A DNA stretch of 9,480 nt from Flavobacteriales bacterium UBA5871 (GTDB lineage: Bacteria > Bacteroidota > Bacteroidia > Flavobacteriales_D > Crocinitomicaceae), in assembly GCA_002432085.1 (NCBI GenBank), contig DJFN01000136.1, positions 1,482 through 10,961 of the forward strand. The letters run 5' to 3'. This document shows, piece after piece, positions 6,824 to 9,480 of this stretch (position 1 is the first letter of the stretch; every line of letters begins with the position of its first letter). The position numbers and the translations under genes are program-made. The notes under the pieces are model-generated. The model was not told where the DNA came from. It ran no database searches and worked only from the letters and a program-made list of their open reading frames with translations.

Positions 6824-9480
6824 ATGAAAACCCGCTACAACTCCATATTCCTGCTACTTGCGCTTTTCTGCACCACCTACGGATTCTCCCAAGGGTCGAA
6901 CTGCGCCAATGCCGATCCGTTCTGTACAGATAATGGCGCATCATTCCCCGCATCGACCAATACGACAGCGGAATCAGGGCCCGATTACGGCTGCCTTGGA
7001 TCGACCCCCAATCCGGCCTGGTACTTTTTCGAAATATCCGATAACGGCGACATCGACGTGGAACTGAGTAACTCGGAAGATATTGATATCGACTTTATTT
7101 GCTGGGGACCGTTCAACAATCTTGGCGAGGCCTGCTCAAATCTTACGGGCGACCCGAGCGATCCCTTTTGCACCATCTTCGGGGACTATCCTTGCGGCAA
7201 CATCGTGGATTGCAGCTATGAAGAATGGTCGGTGGAAGAGCTGAACATTCCGAACGCAGTAGCGGGCGAGGTGTATATGCTGCTCATTACCAATTATGCT
7301 AACGATCCAACCAATATCTTCGCCGACCAGATCGGGGGAACAGGGGCAACGGACTGTTCGATCGTATCGCCTTGTGTGATCACCAATTTTACCGTAAACC
7401 TTGGAGCCTGTGATGCATCAGGCAATTACACCGCTTCAGGCAGTTTTACTTATAATGACAATCCAGGCAGCGGCAGCGTAATCGTTGAAGTCGATAACGG
7501 AACAACGACTTACACGCAGACCTTCAATCCGCCGTTTACAAACGGTCAGACCTACAACTTCAACATTCCGAACATTCCGGGCGATGGCGCCGCAACAACT
7601 ATCACGGTCTATTTTACGGCTGATAACGGCTGTATGCAGGAAATCGATTATGTCGCTCCGAATTGCGTATCCTCCTGTTATTTTGACTGGATCTCGGCGG
7701 AAATAGGCGCCTGTGAAGCGGATTACACATACACCGTTACCGGTGAGTTCAGTTTTGTTGACAATCCGGGCTCAGGAACGCTGATCGTAGAAGTGGACAA
7801 CGGAACAACGACCTACACACAGACTTTTAATCCACCGTTTACGGATGGCGATCTGTACAATTTCCTCATTTCAGGAATCCCTGCGGATGGTGCTACGACG
7901 ACCATTACAGTTTATTTCTCGGCTGATCCGGCTTGTACGGTTTCGCTTGATCCTTACGAAGCACCGGATTGTGGTTGCCAGGCGGAAATAGGAACCTTTA
8001 CGGAAAGTATAACCGACGATCCGGTTGTATTGTGTTTCGGTGATCAATATACCGTAACGCCAAACGGCGATATGGTTCCGCCGGAAGAAGCTTTCGACCC
8101 GCCGGGACCAACTTACGATCCGGGAATCGGATGGCTGGTGTATTCCTGCCCGCCGACAATCGCTGTAACGCCGAGTACGACCGAAGATCTGATCGACGAT
8201 CCGTGTCTTGTTTCACAATCGGGTGGATTGATCAGCATCGTTTACTGGGATAACCTGCCGGAAATAAATGATCAGTACTGGATCGACAACTATCCGGGTG
8301 TCTTCACCGATAATATTGTATACTTCGTACCGATTACAGCCTACAGCGTTTCGGACGGTTACTATAGCTATACCAACTCACCGATGCCGTGTTATTCCCT
8401 TGGCGATCCATTCGCAGTGCAATACCTGCCGGAAGTGGAATTCGACTTCGATGAAGACTGCTCGGCAGGAACCGTAACGGCTACTTTCAGCGGCGGCTTG
8501 CCGGCTATCGACGGCTCTTCGTTTGCCGTTGTTCCGGGAACATTAACACCGGTAACGGCGAGCTTTGCGAATACAACTTGTACCAATGGCGGAAGCATCG
8601 TACTGGAAAACGTCAACGTAGGCGATAACTATTCCTTCGACGTGGCCGATCCGAACGGTTGTACGGTAACCATTTCCGGAACCATGGACGGCTCGGGGAC
8701 TGCGACGATGACTTATCCGGATACCGATTACTGCATCAACGAACCGGATCCGACTCCGGCTGTCGTTGGTCTGCAGGGCGGAACCTATACAAGCACGGCC
8801 GGTTTGTCGCTCAATGCGGCAACAGGAACCATCGATCTTTCGGCTTCGACACCGGGAACGTATACGATTACTTATACGGGGCCTGGAGCAATTTGCCCAC
8901 CGGTGAGCACTTTCCAGCTGACAATTCACGCGCTTCCGGTTGTCAATGCCGGTGTGGACCAGAATGTTTGCGAAGGCGGACAAGTGACGCTGACAGCAAC
9001 CGGCGCTTCGACCTACGATTGGGATAACGGCGTAACGAATGGCGTGGCTTTCACTCCGGCTGGAACGCAAACTTATACCGTCACAGGAGAAACAGCGGCT
9101 GGTTGTACGGCGACAGACCAGGTAACCGTAACCGTTGTGCCGCAACCGGAACCGGTATTTTCGGCTGATGTAACTCAAGGCTGCTCGCCGCTCGAAGTGA
9201 CCTTCACCAATGAAAGCGGCGGCGGCATTAACTGTACGTGGGCTTTTGGTGACGGAACCACGGCAACAGGCTGCGGCTCCGTGACACATACGTATTACGC
9301 AGTTGGCTGCTACGACGTGACGCTGACCGTAGAGCAGGCCGGAGGCTGTATAGGAACGAGTACGCAGGTCAACATGGTGTGTGTGAGTCCGGATCCCGTG
9401 GCTTCGTTCACGCCGGTACCGAACATCCTGACGCTGACCGATCCGAGCTCACAGATGGTCAACAATTCAACCAACGCCAC
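6824..9480 (+). CDS. Large secreted multidomain protein with PKD and Ig-like modules, probable T9SS cargo (3' end beyond window)
   Basis: The frame stays open from the ATG at 6824 to the window end: 885 codons with no stop. A signal peptide (about residues 1-22, cut near GFS|QG) leads into a Cys-rich domain with PDYGCLGSTPNPAWYFFEI and IDFICWGPF, a module I know from large Bacteroidota surface proteins. Two tandem 101-residue repeats follow (184-284 and 285-384), then further beta-rich, Cys-containing regions, an Ig-like module starting PVVNAGVDQNVCEGGQVTL (from 705), and a PKD domain (about 780-854) with the hallmark WAFGDG at 806-811. The last residues, PVASFTPVPNILTLTDPSSQ, resemble the segment that in many Bacteroidota proteins leads into a final PKD and a type B (gliding-motility-associated) T9SS sorting domain. 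That domain is predicted, not seen. Likely role: surface adhesion or structure; no enzyme domain was recognised. Confidence 0.88.
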   Translation, partial: MKTRYNSIFLLLALFCTTYGFSQGSNCANADPFCTDNGASFPASTNTTAESGPDYGCLGSTPNPAWYFFEISDNGDIDVELSNSEDIDIDFICWGPFNNLGEACSNLTGDPSDPFCTIFGDYPCGNIVDCSYEEWSVEELNIPNAVAGEVYMLLITNYANDPTNIFADQIGGTGATDCSIVSPCVITNFTVNLGACDASGNYTASGSFTYNDNPGSGSVIVEVDNGTTTYTQTFNPPFTNGQTYNFNIPNIPGDGAATTITVYFTADNGCMQEIDYVAPNCVSSCYFDWISAEIGACEADYTYTVTGEFSFVDNPGSGTLIVEVDNGTTTYTQTFNPPFTDGDLYNFLISGIPADGATTTITVYFSADPACTVSLDPYEAPDCGCQAEIGTFTESITDDPVVLCFGDQYTVTPNGDMVPPEEAFDPPGPTYDPGIGWLVYSCPPTIAVTPSTTEDLIDDPCLVSQSGGLISIVYWDNLPEINDQYWIDNYPGVFTDNIVYFVPITAYSVSDGYYSYTNSPMPCYSLGDPFAVQYLPEVEFDFDEDCSAGTVTATFSGGLPAIDGSSFAVVPGTLTPVTASFANTTCTNGGSIVLENVNVGDNYSFDVADPNGCTVTISGTMDGSGTATMTYPDTDYCINEPDPTPAVVGLQGGTYTSTAGLSLNAATGTIDLSASTPGTYTITYTGPGAICPPVSTFQLTIHALPVVNAGVDQNVCEGGQVTLTATGASTYDWDNGVTNGVAFTPAGTQTYTVTGETAAGCTATDQVTVTVVPQPEPVFSADVTQGCSPLEVTFTNESGGGINCTWAFGDGTTATGCGSVTHTYYAVGCYDVTLTVEQAGGCIGTSTQVNMVCVSPDPVASFTPVPNILTLTDPSSQMVNNSTNA
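7373..7978 (+). repeat. Tandem in-frame duplication (303-bp period) inside the large secreted protein gene
   Basis: Unit 1 (7373-7675) and unit 2 (7676-7978) align almost without gaps at a 303-nt, 101-residue period. Both begin with Cys, carry GAC then DNPGSG, share an identical block at residues 221-239 and 322-340 (VEVDNGTTTYTQTFNPPFT), continue with TTITVYF, and end with a Cys. The identical 19-residue block is encoded with nine silent differences. A third unit may begin at 7976 (CQAEIG, compare AEIGAC in unit 2) but diverges at once. Confidence 0.85.

Noticed and set aside
8543..9289. 248-codon minus-strand open frame, plus smaller frames on both strands in 6858-9027
   Set aside because: All overlap the 885-codon open frame beginning at 6824, which has a signal peptide, regular Cys-containing modules, an in-frame tandem repeat and a PKD motif. 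The others are shadows.
1..9480. tRNA, rRNA, CRISPR array, IS element or defence/toxin system
   Set aside because: No clover-leaf-like segment, regularly spaced identical repeats, transposase motifs or known defence domains were seen. The window is housekeeping genes plus secreted proteins.

Overview
The window reads as chromosomal DNA of a member of the Bacteroidota, most likely an aerobic or facultative, Flavobacteriales-like bacterium. Four things point there: two Bacteroidota-type -7 promoter elements (TAnnTTTG) in front of secA and guaA; a SecA with the long N-terminal helical insertion typical of the phylum; a secreted three-LysM protein fused to a periplasmic-binding-protein-like domain; and a very large PKD/Ig-like secreted protein of the kind exported by the type IX secretion system (T9SS). 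The oxygen-dependent hemF implies growth with O2. Base composition looks close to half G+C. The genus cannot be named from the sequence alone.

Layout. 1-1640 (minus): N-terminal half of secA, running off the left edge. 1641-2055: divergent intergenic region with the secA promoter, a roughly 200-bp AT-rich imperfect inverted repeat, and the guaA -7 element, which lies almost against the guaA start codon. 2056-3588 (plus): guaA, complete. 3633-5405 (plus): LysM/binding-protein fusion with a signal peptide. 5398-6288 (plus): hemF, overlapping the LysM gene by 8 nt. 6289-6444: short non-coding gap. 6445-6813 (plus): small exported protein of unknown function. 6824-9480 (plus): giant Cys-rich secreted protein with an internal 101-residue tandem duplication and a PKD domain, running off the right edge.

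How it fits together. secA (Sec export motor), guaA (last step of GMP synthesis) and hemF (heme synthesis) are housekeeping genes. The three exported proteins all carry Sec-type signal peptides and would depend on SecA. guaA, the LysM gene and hemF are co-directional with a 44-nt gap and then an overlap, so they are probably co-transcribed. The small exported protein and the giant protein, 10 nt apart, look like a second unit. I found no RNA gene, CRISPR array, IS element or defence system. The less ordinary signals are the inverted-repeat element upstream of guaA, the near-leaderless guaA promoter layout, and the strongly constrained duplicated module in the giant protein.
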